Position numbers and translations under genes: made by a program. The notes beneath the pieces were generated by a model that saw nothing but the letters and a program-made list of their open reading frames with translations, ran no database searches and was not told the origin of the DNA. This document shows, piece after piece, positions 61,999 to 64,000 of a DNA stretch of 64,000 bases. Position 1 is the stretch's first letter; each line of letters starts with the position of its first letter. Origin of the DNA: Pteria penguin (taxonomy: Eukaryota > Mollusca > Bivalvia > Pterioida > Pteriidae); NCBI GenBank assembly GCA_035048485.1, contig CM068585.1, positions 50,793,186 to 50,857,185 on the forward strand. The letters are read 5' to 3'.

Positions 61999-63189
61999 TT
62001 TCGATATGAAACGTATCTAATCCACAAAGTTACAATTTGAATAAGAACGTTTCACACAAATGATTCTTATTTTTATTACTAAAATAATGCTTACTTCCTT
62101 AAACATTGCGGATATTATTGTTAAATAGTTTGTTTCAATATCGTTGTTGCTGGTACGGGTTATAGAAATAGGAAATTAACGACATGCATTAAAAAGTTAA
62201 CGACAAAGTTCTGAATGTATATTCGACATTTAGTTTTATTACACTAAATGCAATTCACTGCTAAAATAGAACACAAAACTGATGTCTGCATCTTTTATAT
62301 AATTTGTTAAATACGTTGTCGACATGGGTTTGGACTGTACGTTATTGACACAATGTGAAACTAGTATTCTAAAAAACAAAGTGAACACCCAGGATCTTTC
62401 TTAATTTGATGACCATTACGCTATTGCTACTTGTAAAATTAATACGCTCTGCTAAGTAGTCTTAAAGTATTTTAAGTTTGATCGAGGATTAATATTACAA
62501 TTGGAATTATACATATACTAGCAAGTATAAGTACAGTTGCCCTGCGTGTGCTGAATCCGTCTTAGAAATCCGATACACTGCATGTTTCGGTAAAGCTGAC
62601 GTACAATATTCATAAGTTCGAAAGATTTACTTTCCCTTACTGACAAATCTTTGTCTTATCAATATACAATTGGTATTATTCTGGCTTTCATTTCATGGAT
62701 TGCAATATTGCATTTCTCTAAATTACAGAACTGAGGTGCTACCTGCAGGGCTGAAATGTATCTGGCACATAGAACTTTTTGAGTTGATGTATTTCCAATG
62801 AGACAAAGATATTCTCCCCTACTGACCGTCCATGTTATTCAGGCAACATTTCACAGTGCCCACATCGTTCTTATCTTGCCTTGTTCAAGTTCTGTACTCT
62901 TTGTGCCTCTAATGCATACAAAACATTTTGTAATGAATCCGCTGTCCAAAACTTAATTCTAAAATTATTTGTACTTGCTTACCTAATTTTGTATAACAAT
63001 ATGATTATCAGAGTTGTTCTTCTTACATTGAAAAAATGAATCTTGTCAAAAGTTTGCAAGCATAACATGATGTCAAAATTCAAATAGCTAGATGAAGGCA
63101 GGGAAAAATCGGGGATGTTCTCCTAAATCTGTGTGGACAAGATATAATTCAAATTTCGTTGAAAATTTATTATGGATGTATGTTCTTTG

Positions 63190-63320
63190 AAAGGTTGGTT
63201 GATTGATTAGTATTTTACGTCGCTTTCAACATTTTTTTTTCAGTTATATTGCGACATGGAAGCAGGAGGTGACCAAACATAGTGCCGCAACACGGGAATC
63301 GAACCCGGATGTCTATTATT
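63190..63320 (-). mobile_element. SINE-like element, copy B
   Basis: Equivalent of 9100-9225, with GGGAATCGAACCCGG as the B-box-like part. Confidence 0.6.
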
Positions 63321-63339
63321 TTGTTGAAGAGAAATATTC

Positions 63340-63495
63340 CATCACAAGCATGTATTGAAGCAATGTTTGTAATATCTGGCCGTTAAGTAAAAATAGTTTC
63401 TTGTATATGTCTTCGAAACACAAGCATGTATTGAAGCAATGTTTGTGATATCTGGCTGTTAAGTAAAAATAGTTTCTTGTATTTGCCATCGAAAC
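63340..63495. repeat. Two-copy ~80-bp tandem repeat, copy B
   Basis: Same tandem pair as 9245-9415, without the long T-run. Confidence 0.8.
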
Positions 63496-64000
63496 ATGTT
63501 CCCAACACACGCACCTACGCACACACCCTCACCTACAATGTGCTCATATGAGAAATAACGGTCAGAGAAAAAAATATTAAGGAATCCCGTTTGTATTATA
63601 TGTGACCCAGACTACCGAGTAATTGCATTTGACTCTGGAATCTTCAATCAAAAGCTTTACAAATCACATTTTCTTTCATCAAGCAATGCCTTAGCGGTAT
63701 CTGGAAACTAGTAATTATTTCCTGTATACCATGTAACTGACTTTGTGCTTATGACATCTGTTTGATTCATGTCTTGCGTCACCAAGGTTACTGTAGTTAC
63801 ATGGACACGATATCATTCAAGGAGTTTTGCAATACACCCACTCGAAGCAGTAAAGGATTAATAGTGTCTCATCTGAAAGACAGTATATCGTCAGTCACCG
63901 GTTGGACTGAACCCTGAGCTATCGATGACGCGACAAGCAACTAATCGATTCACACATGCCGGTTCCATGTCATTTGTCATCATGCATTAGTCATTACAAT

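Larger units (their letters stand above)
54157..64000. repeat. Segmental duplication, copy B (continues past the right edge)
   Basis: Second copy of the 1-9830 segment in the same orientation. It begins at the sequence TTGATATCACAAAATTTCG, which is also the first sequence of the window. Gene structure, splice sites and the inverted-repeat element are all kept. The DNA just left of 54157 (about 53.9-54.15 kb) cannot be compared with copy A because copy A starts at the window edge. Confidence 0.95.

Overview
The window is eukaryotic, AT-rich animal DNA, most likely from a bivalve or related mollusc. The evidence is long introns with GT/AG borders, many short tRNA-derived SINEs, a Tc1/mariner relic, a LINE 3' fragment, long microsatellites, and a cysteine-rich membrane-protein family that resembles uncharacterised bivalve proteins I know of. 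The species cannot be fixed from sequence alone. No bacterial-type operons, rRNA or CRISPR arrays are present. Most short ORFs are chance.

Layout. (1) Positions 1-9830 and 54157-64000 are two same-orientation copies of one segment, about 54.16 kb apart and highly similar. Each carries a five-exon minus-strand gene (copy A about 160-7906, copy B about 54326-61998). The predicted protein has a signal peptide, a cysteine-rich ectodomain split over two exons, a Ser/Thr-rich stalk with an internal repeat, a transmembrane helix and a charged cytoplasmic tail. Copy B has a 2-base expansion in a homopolymer that changes the end of the tail. Each segment also holds a 0.95-1.03 kb inverted-repeat element at a TA target. 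(2) 11.7-13 kb and 34.7-36 kb hold two diverged copies of a promoter-plus-three-exon module. (3) About 13.7-33.0 kb is a 19-kb complex repeat array. A nonamer, GTTCGTAAC or its reverse complement, recurs more than 25 times with near-regular spacing and a fixed order of orientations. Several SINEs, an (AT)n tract and a recent 768-bp tandem triplication interrupt it. (4) 33765-39117 is a third, more diverged, plus-strand member of the membrane-protein family. It has seven exons, and its reading frame closes over all of them (272 codons). Its 3' end lies in a threefold tandem repeat. (5) 39.6-54 kb is repeat-rich intergenic DNA. It contains a SINE, a broken DD34E transposase gene, a ~140-bp tandem satellite with palindromic nuclear-receptor-like sites, a LINE 3' fragment, and a zinc-binding transposon-type ORF interrupted by a LINE-tail-like sequence.

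The three membrane-protein genes look like a locally expanding family of single-pass surface proteins. Exon phases and cysteine positions are shared, and the tails share a YNE tyrosine motif, so a receptor role is possible. That role is inference. All gene models were built by eye from splice signals and reading phase, with no transcript support.
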